From positions 31,750,668 to 31,814,667 of the forward strand of contig NC_092569.1 of the NCBI RefSeq assembly GCF_037975245.1: 64,000 bases of DNA, written 5' to 3'. Shown one piece after another: positions 41,697-53,685 of this stretch (position 1 is the first letter of the stretch; each line of letters begins with the position of its first letter). Source of the stretch: Apostichopus japonicus (lineage: Eukaryota > Echinodermata > Holothuroidea > Aspidochirotida > Stichopodidae). The notes beneath the pieces are model-generated. The model searched no databases. It saw only the letters and a program-made list of their open reading frames with translations, and was not told the origin of the DNA. A program made the position numbers and the translations under genes.

Positions 41697-43772
41697 ATGG
41701 CGGAAAGTGGCCTCGTGAAAGATCTGCATGATAATTTCCTGCAGTGCGCAATATGTATGGAAGGCTATAAAAGTCCCCGGATGCTACCATGTTTCCACAG
41801 TTTTTGTCTCATGTGTTTGGAAAAGCTAGCACAAAGTCTTCAAAACAAACCGTTCTCTTGTCCGACATGTCGAGCGGCAGTGACTATACCCAAAACTGGT
41901 TTAAAGGATCTACCGAGTAATTTCCTGTTAGTGAGTCTTATGGAACGTCTTCATCTGCCGGACACAACAGGATCAACATCCTCATCAAAATGTCACTTCT
42001 GTCACGGTATCAAGAATCTCCAATTTTGCATCGACTGTAATATTCACGTTTGCGTCACTTGCAAACAATTCCATGACAAGATACCAGACTTTCATGATCA
42101 TACGGTAATCCCGATTGAAAAATTAAGTGACGAAATATATATGAAGGGTATCCTTGCTTTAGAAGTACCACGGTGCAGTGAACATCAAAAGGAGAAACTA
42201 CGCTTCTACTGTACAACCTGTTGTAAATTTGTTTGCCGATATTGTACAATAGTCGCTAATAGAGGTCATGAGTGTCTGGAAGCTACGACTGGAGTAAATA
42301 TTGTTAAACAAAATGTACAACGTGCTATAGAAAACAGCGAAAAGTCGGTCATATCGGTTCGGCATATTAGGGCAAATTTCATTGCAGCTAAAACAAGTAT
42401 CGAGAAGCAAATTTCCTATAGTGAACGAAAAATCGATCAGCAGTATGATCAAGTTATTGAAATGTTGAATGCTGACAGGAATATATTGAAAGAAGAACTA
42501 GAGGAGATTAGAAAAGAAAACTGCACTTCATTAAAGGAGATAAATGATGAAGTCAAAATCTGGACGGAGGCGATAGAGAACACTCAGGCAGTGGCGAAGA
42601 AGATCATGATAGCAGAAAACCAATGGGATATACTTGGGATGGAGAAGGATATTACAGACGCCTTTAAAAAGCTCCATGACGATGACATTACTCTAAGCAA
42701 TAGGGTCCAAGAAGTGTCAAGTAATACAATAACGTTTTCTCCTTCTGTGATAAGTGTATCTACTTCTGCATCACAGACAGCAATTCCAGTAAACAATAAT
42801 CTACCGGGTAACGTTTACCAACCTCCTCATCCGTCACCTCATTTTTACCATTCAGGCAACTATTACAGAGGTGTTAACATATTGGGGCCGGGGATTCCTC
42901 CTTCGGCGATGAGTGTATCTACTTCGGCATCACAGATGTCAACTCCAGTAAGACGGAATCTACCGGGTAACGTTAATCTACCTCCTCATCAGACACCTCA
43001 TTCGTACAATACAGGCAACTATTACAGAGGTGTTAACATTTTGGGGCCGGGGATTCCTTCTTCTGCGATGAGTGTATCTAATTCGGCATCACAGACAGCA
43101 ACTCCAGTAAGAGGGAATCTACCGGGTAACGTTAATCAACCTCCTCATCGGCCACCTCATTTGTACCATACAGGCAACTTTAACGGAGGTATGAACAGTT
43201 TGGGGCCGGGGATTCCTCCTTCGGCGATGAGTGTATCTAACTCGGCATCACAGACAGCAACTCAAGTAAGACGGAATCCACCGGGTAACGTTAATCAACC
43301 TCCTCATCCGACACCTCATTCGTACAATACAGGCAACTATTACAGAGGTGTTAACATTTTGGGGCCGGGGATTCCTCCTTCTGCGATGAGTGTATCTAAT
43401 TCGGCATCACAGACAGCAACTCCAGTAAGAGGGAATCGACCGGGTAACGTTAATCAACCTCCTAATCCGTCACATCATTTGTACTATACAGACACCGATT
43501 ACGGAGATGTGAACAGTTTGGGGCCGGGGATTCCTCCTTCTGCGATGAGTGTATCTACTTCGGCATCACAGATGTCAACTCCAGTAAATGAGAATCTACT
43601 GGGTACCGTTAAACAATCTTTTCATAAGACAAGACATGTGGCACATGTTACCATATATCGGGAGTTAAAACCATATTCCAATCTGTGTGAATTAAACTAT
43701 CAACCAATGCCCGACTCGGAAGAGGAATCCTCTGATGAACATGAGCCGCAGGAACCATACGATGATAAATAA
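41697..43772 (+). CDS. TRIM-family E3 ubiquitin ligase, type 1, with 53-residue tandem-repeat tail
   Basis: Predicted 691 residues. The RING (Cys17 to Cys58) and B-box 1 (Cys99 to His135) are complete. B-box 2 has RYC for RDC and, at the position of its seventh zinc ligand, Asn for His (VANRGH here, GHRGH or SHRGH in paralogues), so one zinc site may be impaired. The coiled coil and NQWDILGMEKDI follow. From about residue 350 the tail is a tandem repeat of exactly 159 bp: unit starts at 42750, 42909, 43068, 43227, 43386 and 43545, five full units and one partial. Each reads roughly AMSVSNSASQTATPVRGN, LPGNVNQPPH, an H/Y-rich stretch, then NILGPGIPP. An acidic end follows (DSEEESSDEHEPQEPYDD). 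The tail is rich in Pro, Asn, Ser and Gly and probably disordered. Possible poly(A) signal at 43971-43976. Confidence 0.9.
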   Translation: MAESGLVKDLHDNFLQCAICMEGYKSPRMLPCFHSFCLMCLEKLAQSLQNKPFSCPTCRAAVTIPKTGLKDLPSNFLLVSLMERLHLPDTTGSTSSSKCHFCHGIKNLQFCIDCNIHVCVTCKQFHDKIPDFHDHTVIPIEKLSDEIYMKGILALEVPRCSEHQKEKLRFYCTTCCKFVCRYCTIVANRGHECLEATTGVNIVKQNVQRAIENSEKSVISVRHIRANFIAAKTSIEKQISYSERKIDQQYDQVIEMLNADRNILKEELEEIRKENCTSLKEINDEVKIWTEAIENTQAVAKKIMIAENQWDILGMEKDITDAFKKLHDDDITLSNRVQEVSSNTITFSPSVISVSTSASQTAIPVNNNLPGNVYQPPHPSPHFYHSGNYYRGVNILGPGIPPSAMSVSTSASQMSTPVRRNLPGNVNLPPHQTPHSYNTGNYYRGVNILGPGIPSSAMSVSNSASQTATPVRGNLPGNVNQPPHRPPHLYHTGNFNGGMNSLGPGIPPSAMSVSNSASQTATQVRRNPPGNVNQPPHPTPHSYNTGNYYRGVNILGPGIPPSAMSVSNSASQTATPVRGNRPGNVNQPPNPSHHLYYTDTDYGDVNSLGPGIPPSAMSVSTSASQMSTPVNENLLGTVKQSFHKTRHVAHVTIYRELKPYSNLCELNYQPMPDSEEESSDEHEPQEPYDDK
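42750..43600 (+). repeat. Coding minisatellite, 159-bp (53-codon) period, about 5.4 units
   Basis: The spacing between successive unit starts is 159 nt each time. Units alternate: 2 and 4 share SYNTGNYYRGVNILGP and VRRN, while 3 and 5 share NSLGP and VRGN. This suggests a two-unit (318-bp) duplication after the first expansion. The period preserves the frame. Confidence 0.95.
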
Positions 43773-44196
43773 TACTTTCAACACGATGACGAATTCGAAT
43801 GTAACATTGGCAAGACATATTTGTCATAAAATGACGAATATAACGAGCAATATATAGGCTCAACATCGAAACGTTTGTTTTGAAATCCAAATGCTCAATA
43901 ATTACATAAACATGGATTGTCAATCGATATGCCTAAGTTATATAGCGAAGGTCCAAATGTATCACTGCATAATAAACCGGGTGTATCGTGTTTTGGTGAT
44001 TCCGATTTATCTTTCGATTATCGTTTGATAAAACCAGTTTATATAATAATTGAGCATTTGGCTTGTCATAAACATTTGACTTGTATAGAGTGAAAATGAA
44101 ATACTAGTAACATCGACCCATAGGACAGGTCAATATGAATAAGGAAAACACTGTATAACTTCGAAAAATGTGACAAGACCCTTGCAACCTACTGCA

Positions 44197-44269
<73 letters not shown>

Positions 44270-45344
44270 TACATATGACATCAGTTACATTGATACGAGT
44301 ACAAGAACGAGCAATAAGACCAGCATGAAAACAGAAAACAATATGATTAAATGCAACCAGTTTGACGACCAGCATTCATATTAAAATAACTCATGGTCAA
44401 TAACTATCATAAGTCAAATGAAGACAATATCATATGCGAGTTGGGTCATCAAATAACAAGGGCCCAAGAGGCAATCATTGTCAAATTCACAACATCCCAC
44501 CCGACTGCACTTCTTTAACAGGCCACCGACGACCCTAAGATCTCAATCACTTGATTGATAAACGCGCGTTTATTTGGTACTATTTAAGGGTCAGGCGGAA
44601 CCGGAAGTAAAGAACCGAATGACTGACGTTAAAGAAGTAAGCGTTCTATAGATGACTAGTGACGACTATTCAAATCTCTTCCTCTTCTTCTCCACCAAGG
44701 TTTTTTTCTGAAAGGTTTGCATATTGTTTTGTTTGGTATGGTTTACTTTCTAAATGAAGTTCTTTCTCACTTTTATCTGTTCATACTTAATGGGTGCTAC
44801 CCAGTTCCTTGATCTTGGTTTTTCATCTTAATTTTTGCGTTTGGTTACAAACCTATTCAACGTGTTGATAGTATATTGTGTAATGAATTAAGTTATAATC
44901 TCCCTCCTGGTAGTATCGTTCATGAAACCAGAAAATCTTGTTAGCATTGTTATTGTGTTATTTTGTAAATGCTCGTCCTTGGTCACATCAGTCATTATTA
45001 TTGTTCGTGAACAATTTATATAGACTAGCATACTGTATTTGTATATAGACAGGATAAACATGTTATATTAAGGACCAACTTACATTCACATATTTTACTG
45101 GTGATCAAAACCTTTCATTTGGGGTTGCGGAAGCGGTGATTAGTTGGGGAGGGGGTGCGGAGGAGGAAAAGTAGTATGGACGACGCAGTTTAACGGATTA
45201 ATTTTTATGTTATATGACGTTTGTTAATGGACTTATTAGTGATAAATGAAATTACTTTAAGGTAGATCTAACGCCAACTGACATCGGGCAGAGTTTTATC
45301 CAAGATTTATGTGCGGTGTGAGGGGAGGGGTTGCTGTTGAAGTG
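43773..45344. other. Spacer with TA microsatellite
   Basis: A (TA)n run lies at about 44199-44264. No gene is seen; an 81-codon minus-strand frame across the TA run is a repeat artefact. The rest shows nothing recognisable. Confidence 0.5.
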
Positions 45345-46165
45345 AGCGGGACTTACACTTCCGTATATACTGCAAATTTCACATTTGTTTCTCCTGCAAG
45401 ACGACACATGACAAAATACCAGGTGTTGGTGAGCATGCAGTCATTCCTATTGAAAAGTTCTCAGATGAGAAAAAATATGAAGGATATCTTTACTTCACAG
45501 ACACCGCGATGTGATAAACACCAGGAGGAGAAGTTTCGGTTTTACTGCCTCCCATGCTGCATGCTGGTATGTCTTGATTGCATGCTTCTTACACATCAGG
45601 GACACAACTGTGTCGAGCTGCAAGCAGAGTCAACATTGGGAAAGTAAATCTCTTGGTAACAAGTGAGGATGAAGTTGTGTCAGCTCAGGAAATGATCGTA
45701 CTTTTGACAAGAACTCTCAGTCAGAAGAAGAAAATATCAAGGAAGTTGAAAACGATATTGTTGATCATTACAACAAGGTTCTGCGAAAGCTAAAATCTAA
45801 TAGAGATGAGCTAGTGCTGTAGGTACGACATTCACCAATGAAAATGAAGACCGTTTGTGAGGAAGTTAAGAACTGGTTGGCTGCGATGACAAACACCAAA
45901 GATGTTACAAAGAAAACTCTTGAGGGAAATAACCAGTGGGAAATCTTAGGGATGGAGAAAGATCTTGCAGATGCTTTTGAAAGATTATCTGAAAGACAGA
46001 AAGACTTAATGAGATAGGCTAGAACCCCGCAGAGTTCAACAGCTTTGTTATCATTTGCTCCACAGTTCAATGTAGATCCTTTAAGTGACAATTTTAGATT
46101 TACCGGTATCCCGAGTTTAACTAGGAACATATAAGGAAAATTCTCCAAATCCCCTTTAAGTTAAA
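45345..46165 (+). pseudogene. Type 3 TRIM pseudogene, 5'-truncated
   Basis: Homology to 18828-19640 begins within B-box 1, so the RING is absent. B-box 2 is readable (CDKHQEEKFRFYCLPCC, CLDC, H..H), then frameshifts near 45475, 45618 and 45690 and an in-frame stop near 45822 follow. The NQWEILGMEKDL motif persists in another frame, and TAG ends the tail near 46016. The 3' UTR is shared with 19746-20090, so this is a DNA duplication. It heads duplicon copy 3, as the intact type 3 gene heads copy 1. Confidence 0.85.
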
Positions 46166-49100
46166 GTCACGATGATTTAAAAACAACACTAACACTAAAT
46201 TACTTTTTTTTTTCATGTTTCTAAACTTTTGTTTAAAGTGTTGGTGATTTTTCTACTGTAAGAAACTATAATCAGTCTGCTCCTGTAGTTTAATATTTAT
46301 AGCATATAAGAATATGTAACTTGTAACATTATTCAGTGTGCAGAATCAGTTAGTCACCTCATTCTTGTAAATTAAAATTTCAAAGTAGTTACCAACTTAA
46401 GTAATACAATAAAAACAAAGCTTAAAATGTGTTTGTCTGGCAGGTGAGCACGTGTATATCAGTGATGTCAATATCTTTTTTTGTATGGAGAGAAAGATTC
46501 AATCGAAAGAAAACAGGTAGCCAAGCAGACATCCTATTGTTATGTAAATAGTTGATTGTGTTTTGTAACATTATAGTGAAAATAGCATTCAACAAGTATG
46601 TACTTGTTGTATACTCTAGAACATCGAGTGGGTTGGCTACATATTATTAAACAAAAGTTTAATCAAAATATGGAACATCATAAGATTTTCTCTTTCTGTT
46701 AATTGTATCATGCATCCTGTAGGCTCGTAATATCAATGGCAGTAATTTATGTGCTCATAACTGTCTCGAAATTTAAGTTAACTTGACATTTGCAGACATT
46801 CTTCTTTTTTATATTTCATAAAAATTAAACAAAATCCCCAAACCTGGTTTACGTTAGACACTTGAAGATAGCATCTGCTTTTAGCACCTCCTTTAATTGT
46901 ATTAATTAGCACCAGGAGATACATTCAATGTATATAGATTATTTTGAGAACCTGTTTATATTGCTTCTAGCATTATATGTGTGAATGGTTGCAAGCATAT
47001 TAAGAGAGGTCTACACAGAGTTCATTCCTTGCTTAAGGCATACAGTGAGTTTGGGTGTGCATTTCTGTGTGTGTCTGTGTGTGTATAGTACGGTATGTTA
47101 CGCCCATGGATTGCAATAACTCACAAAGTACATAATGGGTTAACTTCATTATTGGTATGCAGACTTTTCTGTTTAGTACAAGATTCTCATTTTTTTTTTT
47201 AAATAAAAATCAGTGGTCAAAACCTGAAACTTTTGTTCACTTTACTCCAACTAGGATGTAGTTTGAACTTACAGTAATACATGCACATGTTTACCTTGAA
47301 AATGGAGTAAAAGAAATTTCAGATAATTAGTCAGGTCGAAGGCCAATTGATGTCAACATAGTTCAGGGTCTGAGACTTTGTAAACACAGTTATTTCAAAA
47401 ATGAACATTGGGTGAACGTCATATTTAATATGTGGAGACAACATAGTAATTGCAACAACCTTATTGTTTGTATAGGAATCAAAAGTCATCTCCGGTTCGG
47501 CACCAATGATATGATAACTCCACTGAAAAAACCCTTAGTATGTAGATGGACTGCTTTGATGTACACGTGCAATGATTCGTAGCTTTGCATAAGTATACGT
47601 GTCATGTAGTTGCTGTAAAGGCCAAGGGTTATTTGAGGTCACCATATGTCACAGCCTGATAATCCTTAGAATGGAATAAATCCACATATATATAGCTTGG
47701 ATGTACTTCAAGTTCTACATAATAGAAGCCTATCGCGTGTTGTAAGGGTCAGGGATAATTTGAGATCACTAGAGGTCAAAGTATCAAAATCATTTTAGCA
47801 TATTTGTAACTCCAAATTTATTGCTTGTAAGAACTTTATATTCAATATTTAGAACCTATTAACTGAGTTCAATTATTTCAGGAGTGCAAAAGTCATCGGA
47901 GTTTGGAGGTAAGCAGAGGTCAAAGTAAAATATCTTGCAGTTATAGTTACTCCAAAATTAAATCTGGGTGACATTTGCACTTGGTATATTAAGTGCAGGA
48001 GGTACAACTAGTACAAACATCCAATGGTTCGTTTGTTTAAATTTCAAAGTTCAATTTGCTCTGATTATGCAAACCATGTAAACAATAGAGAATGCAATCA
48101 TTTGGCTAACCATGTAAGTATTAGCTCATTATGTTTTTTTTTCTTGAAATCTTTGCTGCAGTGTTATATCTAATAATCTCATGTGACTGTTATGAAGTTC
48201 TGATTAATAGCAGGATTTCTAAAATTGATGCTACTAGTTTTGAAATATGAGGGGTTTTGGGATGTATCAGACTCAGTGCCAATAGCAGTAGATTTAGTAA
48301 ACCAACTGAAAGCTATTTTCTGAGATAATTGTGGTTTATGGATTTAACCTTTAGTTAAAAAAATATTTACTTTCTACCAGTTACTGGATTTGTAAAATAT
48401 ATATGTATCAAAACTCATATTTTGGCTAGGTTTTTTTGAAGAATTGAGCAGACTTATCACATATGGAGGGTTTATCGCTACAGTTTGGCTATTTCAGAAC
48501 AGTGATCATCTGGAGGCATGAATGTTAAAATATTTGCCTCTGTGTACATATCACAAATATCATTTTTATTACCGTAGTGTAGATTTTAATATTTGTTGTT
48601 ATATCTTAACTTATACTAGAGCCTTTTCTATTATGTGGTTGCTTTACTATGTTTTAATAAAGTCTATACATAAGCGCGAGCAGCATGTGTTTAGGACACT
48701 ATATTACATGTTGCCAAACACAAAAAGAACTCTATTTAGCGGTGTTCATACAAGCGTTGCAAGCGGTGGCATGGGACAGAAGACATTCCTGTCACTAGTT
48801 GTCAATAATAGTCTTCGGTTCTCCAGCAAAATGTTTAGAATAACAGGAAAGGTCATCGTTTAGCTATAATTCAATAAGAAAACTGGCATGTCTGTGTGAT
48901 CGCATGCATGGGTGTGTATGTATGTTTGTATGTATGTATGTATGTAGCGAATTGGTCTATCATTCTGTCGTGATCTAGTACAATAGCTGGACCCGGTTTA
49001 TTAAGTTCACAAAAGGGACACTCACAGACTAACATTAAACGAATAGATCAGACTGAAGGAAGCCTAATATGATTATTACGATGTATTGATTATGTCTAAT

Positions 49101-50776
49101 GTGCTCGCTTTCCACAGAACCAAAGGTGCAAGTAGGAACCAACGTTTCAAAATCACTTAAACTAAGAATTGAGTTCCAAAATTAATTAGAACGCCTTTAA
49201 ATTTACGTCGGGCTGCCCATGCAAGTGACCTACCAGGCAATATTAGGAAAGACTTCATAACTTGCGAAGCAAATTCAAAAGCAACCCAGTAAATATCCAA
49301 CAGTTTGTGTAACAGACAATGTAGGCGACAGTCACATAACCCCATAGGAATGACAATTAACTTACATATCAGTTAACAACCTAACGTTAGCTTAAGTTAC
49401 TTATAAGGCACGAGTAACCCAGTAATCAACCTAAACTAGTTAACCAAACCTGCACAAACTGAAATAGCGCCGTAAACTTCTAAAAACAAGTCAGTGTGTT
49501 CTACACATGTGGCTCAACGATATCTGATTAATATAGCTATGCATAATGTACATAAATTAAACTCACTACAACTAGATAACGAAACTCACACCTGAACTTA
49601 GTATCATATTACAAGAGCAAGGACATACACTAAAATCGTATGAATACATCGACCTTCATATACTGATGTGTTATGGTTTTTATTGTGTTCAAGAGCTGTA
49701 TTGAAATTTTGGATTTGAAAGGTAATTGGAGGTCAACGGAGGTCAAATAAGAGCCGACATTCCATAAAGCAACCTTGGGTCATCTCTGGTATTATTACAT
49801 CTATCAAACGGAAAAATAAATTCTACATATTTTTTATTAGAACCCCTTCGGATCGCAAAAAAATCCATAGTATATTATAGTAATGATAGGAATACATTTA
49901 ATCATATCATTTGAAGTGCTAAGAAGAATTACTATACTTTCAACAAATGTAAGTTTGACTCGAAGAAAACATGGTCCGAAACAACAATCTGCTAAACAAA
50001 AATAAGTAAACACCTATCTATCCCGAAAACTTTATGAATGATGGTGTGAAAATTACAGACCCCTTTGCCATAGGAAATGTACTTCATACATATATATATG
50101 TACACATATAGATATTGATGTAGGCCCCTCTCTAGCTAAAAATAATTCTGCCCAAAACTCGCACTCAAAATACCTCTTTTGGAGCATTACTTCCTCAAGA
50201 GCAGCTTTCCTTTTGCCATTAAGTGATGATGAATTAATTACTATTTTAAAAACTGGCCTTAAAGCAGCATCTTTCTATGGTTTTTCTCAACTTCACTGAT
50301 TCCACGATGCCATAACGACATACATAACTAGCTTACTAGCTATTCAAATCTTACTTCAAATGGTGGCATAAAAGTCGAAAAATATATTTTCCGTTGGGAT
50401 CCAAATAAACCTCGCTCATAATATGAATATTTAAAAGCGGCAAACGTCATTGGCCAATAGGTAATACAACACCGTGCTTGGTTTGTTTAGATTGTTTATG
50501 GCAGTTGTACCAGGGAGCTGTCAGAGTTGCCAAGTTACCAACTCGACGTCTTGAATCTATTTTTAGCAACGGCTCATAACTAAACCTGCATCTCTGATTG
50601 GTTGAATTCAAACAAGTGGGTTGGGGGAACTGTATGTGATTAATATTAAATGTGAAATTTGTCGGAGGACACTCTTCTCATTATATGCAAATGTCCTTTA
50701 TTACTCGCCAATTAACGCTTTTAGCAGGGAAGAAACTGGCTAATATCTGAGTTTGCTATTTTGTGATTGATATATG
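46166..50776. repeat. Duplicon copy 3, first part
   Basis: Type 3 3' flank to 46380, then collinear with 27086-31930 up to about 50270 without the 485-bp element at 29076, then matching 21660-21952 joined to 26544-26740. AGGTCA-type units lie at 47300-48070; a TGTA/TATG run lies at 48912-48946. At 50445-50458 CGTCATTGGCCAAT matches 21845-21858. No gene is supported. Confidence 0.75.
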
Positions 50777-50996
50777 TTAAAGACCAACTATGGAGACTTT
50801 TCGATGAACATAAAATCCCACCATTTTGCATGTATGTAATCCTTAACTCACTCCAATTACATTGCTGTAATTAACTTTACAAATTTCGGACGTTAAATAC
50901 GTGAACAATGGGAAGAAAAGTCAGCTTTTTATGAAACCTATTTCAGACATTCCTGAAACATTCCGAAGACATCGGGTGACCCTGTGACGTCACTTT

Positions 50997-51212
50997 TTGT
51001 ATACCTCACTCACAACAATACTTTTAGTGTTTAAAGTTGTATACTTGAGCTGCCAAAAACATCAACGATATTACTCCTTTTCCCCCGAAGTGCCACAATT
51101 ATGTGTTGTTGAAGGTTGCAGCTATACCTCATCAAACAAGAGCATCAGCTTTTTTAGATTTCCGAGTAAAAGAACCGACGAAAAACGCCGCAGACTTTTG
51201 ATCAATTTTTGA
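50997..51212 (+). pseudogene. THAP zinc-finger remnant of the transposon
   Basis: Open for 71 codons. Residues from about 35 read CVVEGCSYTSSNKSISFFRF followed by PSKRTDEKRRRLLINF, the N-terminal half of a THAP (C2CH) DNA-binding domain: C-x4-C and the FRFP motif. A stop comes before the Trp and the second Cys/His pair, and later frames are broken. In an active element this domain would bind the element's ends. The true start and any introns are not visible. Confidence 0.65.
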
Positions 51213-52464
51213 AGATCCACGTGGAAAGATTTTTCAGCACCCGGAGTATCTCATGCCCATGAGTCCACATGCATGACACTGCCTCTGTGTATGCTGCAAA
51301 TGTCTCATTCTGCGAAAATTATATACCGTCGATAGCGAGTTGGCTCACAGCATGTGTAAATAGTCATGTTAGGATTTCATCGCATTTATCTATTTCCTTT
51401 GTTGTATTCCAGTATCGTGAGTTCGTGATACATTGTGTTATATTGTCCGTAACGTTTATTCCGGCATCTGCATGGTCCAAGGAGTTGAATAAAAATGGTT
51501 CTATGTAGCGATCGGACGTTTTATTTCGTTAGTGACTGTCTTGTGATTGTGGGATGTAACTGGTCAAGGCCTGTTTCAACTAGACCTAACTCTATGGAAT
51601 TACACAGAGTCACGGTAGTATTTCGCCCAGGATTGAACGAGAAACGTGGATTTGGATATTCACTGCTAAATTTTGTTTATTGAAAGTATACTTTTTCTGT
51701 GTTTGTACTTTTGGATATTAAAACGAGTAAGTACTATGTTCAGCTGAATCTTAGTCATGTATATGCTACCCTGGTCGATTCGGGCCAGCGTCTTCTTGTA
51801 GTAGTTCGATTATGTTTAGTGCCTTTTTGGTAATTTGTTGACAGTAACGTAAGCCATTTTTCGTCACATATCACGCATGAGGCATCTTTTAGGTCTATTC
51901 TTCTGTTCAGTTTACGTTATCTTGCGATCAAATTGTATTACGGAATCGCCAAGCTGTTTGCATGTTCTACAGTATATTGTACCGTACGGACCGATTGACG
52001 CTCCGCTATGTAAAAGATGCTTCCATTTGACTGGAAATTTTGCTAATAAAATAGCCAATTAAACTAAATTTTTTCCTCAAAATTGTCTTAAAACTATTTT
52101 TTAACCTTCATGTGTTCTTGTTTTAAGCTAACAGCTTTTCAAACGTCTAAAATTGGAAGTCAAATACAGTACAATTGTTCGCTATCTGTGTTTAAACAGT
52201 GCCTATATCAGCCAGCGTTTGATTTTCGCGGTATACCAACTTTGACGTCACATGGTGACCAGAGGCTCCTCTGGGTCAATCTCTGTTTTCATACATTCCA
52301 GAGGTTCATGTCACGTGACTACCCAAAATGTCCATTTTCGTGGTCGTTTTTTGATGGGTTATCGTAAGTTTTCGAAGTTTATTTTTTACACATGTTGATT
52401 ATGGTTATGTAAACTCCCAAATTAATGGAAAATCCAAAAAAAAAATTGTCTCCATAGTTGGTCT
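51213..52464. other. Interior of the Kolobok-like element
   Basis: Open frames of 60-85 codons (51269-51508, 51495-51683, 51877-52062, 52110-52367) probably represent decayed transposase or untranslated sequence. I recognise no catalytic motif. Confidence 0.35.
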
Positions 52465-52468
52465 TTAA

Positions 52469-53685
52469 AAAATTGATGTCTTGGCAAAAAAGTAGAAAAT
52501 GGCGACAAAACGCAAAATGCTGTTTTAAAGGGATAAACATATCATTTAAGAAAAATTCGTCGGCTGCTACACGTTCAAGCAAAGAAAGGCCATTGACTTT
52601 ACATTGTCGGTAGTTCAGTTGAAATCCTTATATTTTGCATCGAGTTTTTACCACCTCATTACTTCGTTAAATAACATATGAGAACTACGTGTATCTGGGT
52701 TTTGGAAATGATGTGCACAATAATTTCTCTAAGTAAAACATATAACCAAACATAATTGGCTTTCTGTTGTAATTTTTTACTTGTATTATGGGTTCCTGTA
52801 TAAGTCTCAACAATAAACCCGTTTGATACATGAGAATTAGCCAATTTTATATTTAATTTTCAGTCAAGTTTAAAGTTATGGCGTTATTCAGTTGCACATC
52901 AAAGCATTATATAGGTACTCCTACTGTTTTAAGATAATCCGGGTATGGCAAGCAGTTCAATGAGGGAATAGGAAAATTTCCACATTGTTTTAATGAAGTC
53001 TTTATCAAACTCCCAAGAGGATGTTCGTTATGTGGATTATGGGAGTTTCAGGTACCTATTATTTGATGAAGAGTAACAGTAGTATCTCATTCTAATCAAA
53101 TAACACTTCCCTGCTTGAAGGACGTTCTAGACAGCATCCATTATCTTTAAGTTGCCTCAGAGCTACAAAGGGAGAGTCATCATTCCAGTTAAATATCCTC
53201 ATTAAATATCCCATGTATAATCACTTCTTCACTCTTTACCCAGGCTGATATAGATTCAGAATAATATGTTTGTGACAATCATCCAATTCATCATGCTTCA
53301 TCATGTTTCATATCATCATGTTTTGATTTTTACTTCGTTAATTTTCTATAAACAAACATATCTCTACAAGAATGACGTATTTAAAGTGTGTCAAAACACG
53401 ATGAGACAAACATTTCAAGCATATTACAACCTGCTCTTGTTTTTTCTTCTTATATATGTTTTCTTTGTTTTTTTTTCTTTGATGTTTGCAGCTCTTCTGA
53501 ATAGGATATCGTGTATTTCCAAACAAACTTATAATGTTGGTGTTTGTGGGGGAGGGAGCTTACATTGTTGATAGAATATAACTATTGCTCCCCTTTTCGA
53601 CAATGATTGCTATTGTTAAACAACAAAGTGGTAATGAAAGTCAAGAAAAAGGTCTCAGGCCCGTAAGGAGAAGGTGGGGGCAGTG
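52469..53685. repeat. Duplicon copy 3, second part (paralogue of 26740-27085 and 34060-35400)
   Basis: Continues the host sequence after the Kolobok-like element (AAAATTGATGTCTTGGCAAA) and then follows 34060-35400, e.g. TAGGTACTCCTACTGTTTTA and CTTGAAGGACGTTCTAGA. About 240 nt present at 35050-35330 are missing here. No gene seen. Confidence 0.7.

Larger units (their letters stand above)
50777..52468. mobile_element. Kolobok-like (TTAA, THAP) DNA transposon, 1684 bp
   Basis: The element 50781-52464 has perfect 17-bp terminal inverted repeats AGACCAACTATGGAGAC and is flanked by TTAA on both sides (50777-50780 and 52465-52468). Removing it and one TTAA gives ATATGTTAAAAAATTGATG, matching the empty paralogue at about 26724-26750 (AAATGTTACAAAAATTGATG) with few differences. 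It encodes a THAP-type zinc finger (50997-51212). TTAA duplications plus a THAP domain point to the Kolobok superfamily. There is no long transposase frame, so it is defective. Confidence 0.85.

Noticed and set aside
44130-44375. Minus-strand frame rich in Ile-Tyr
   Set aside because: It is the translation of a TA microsatellite.
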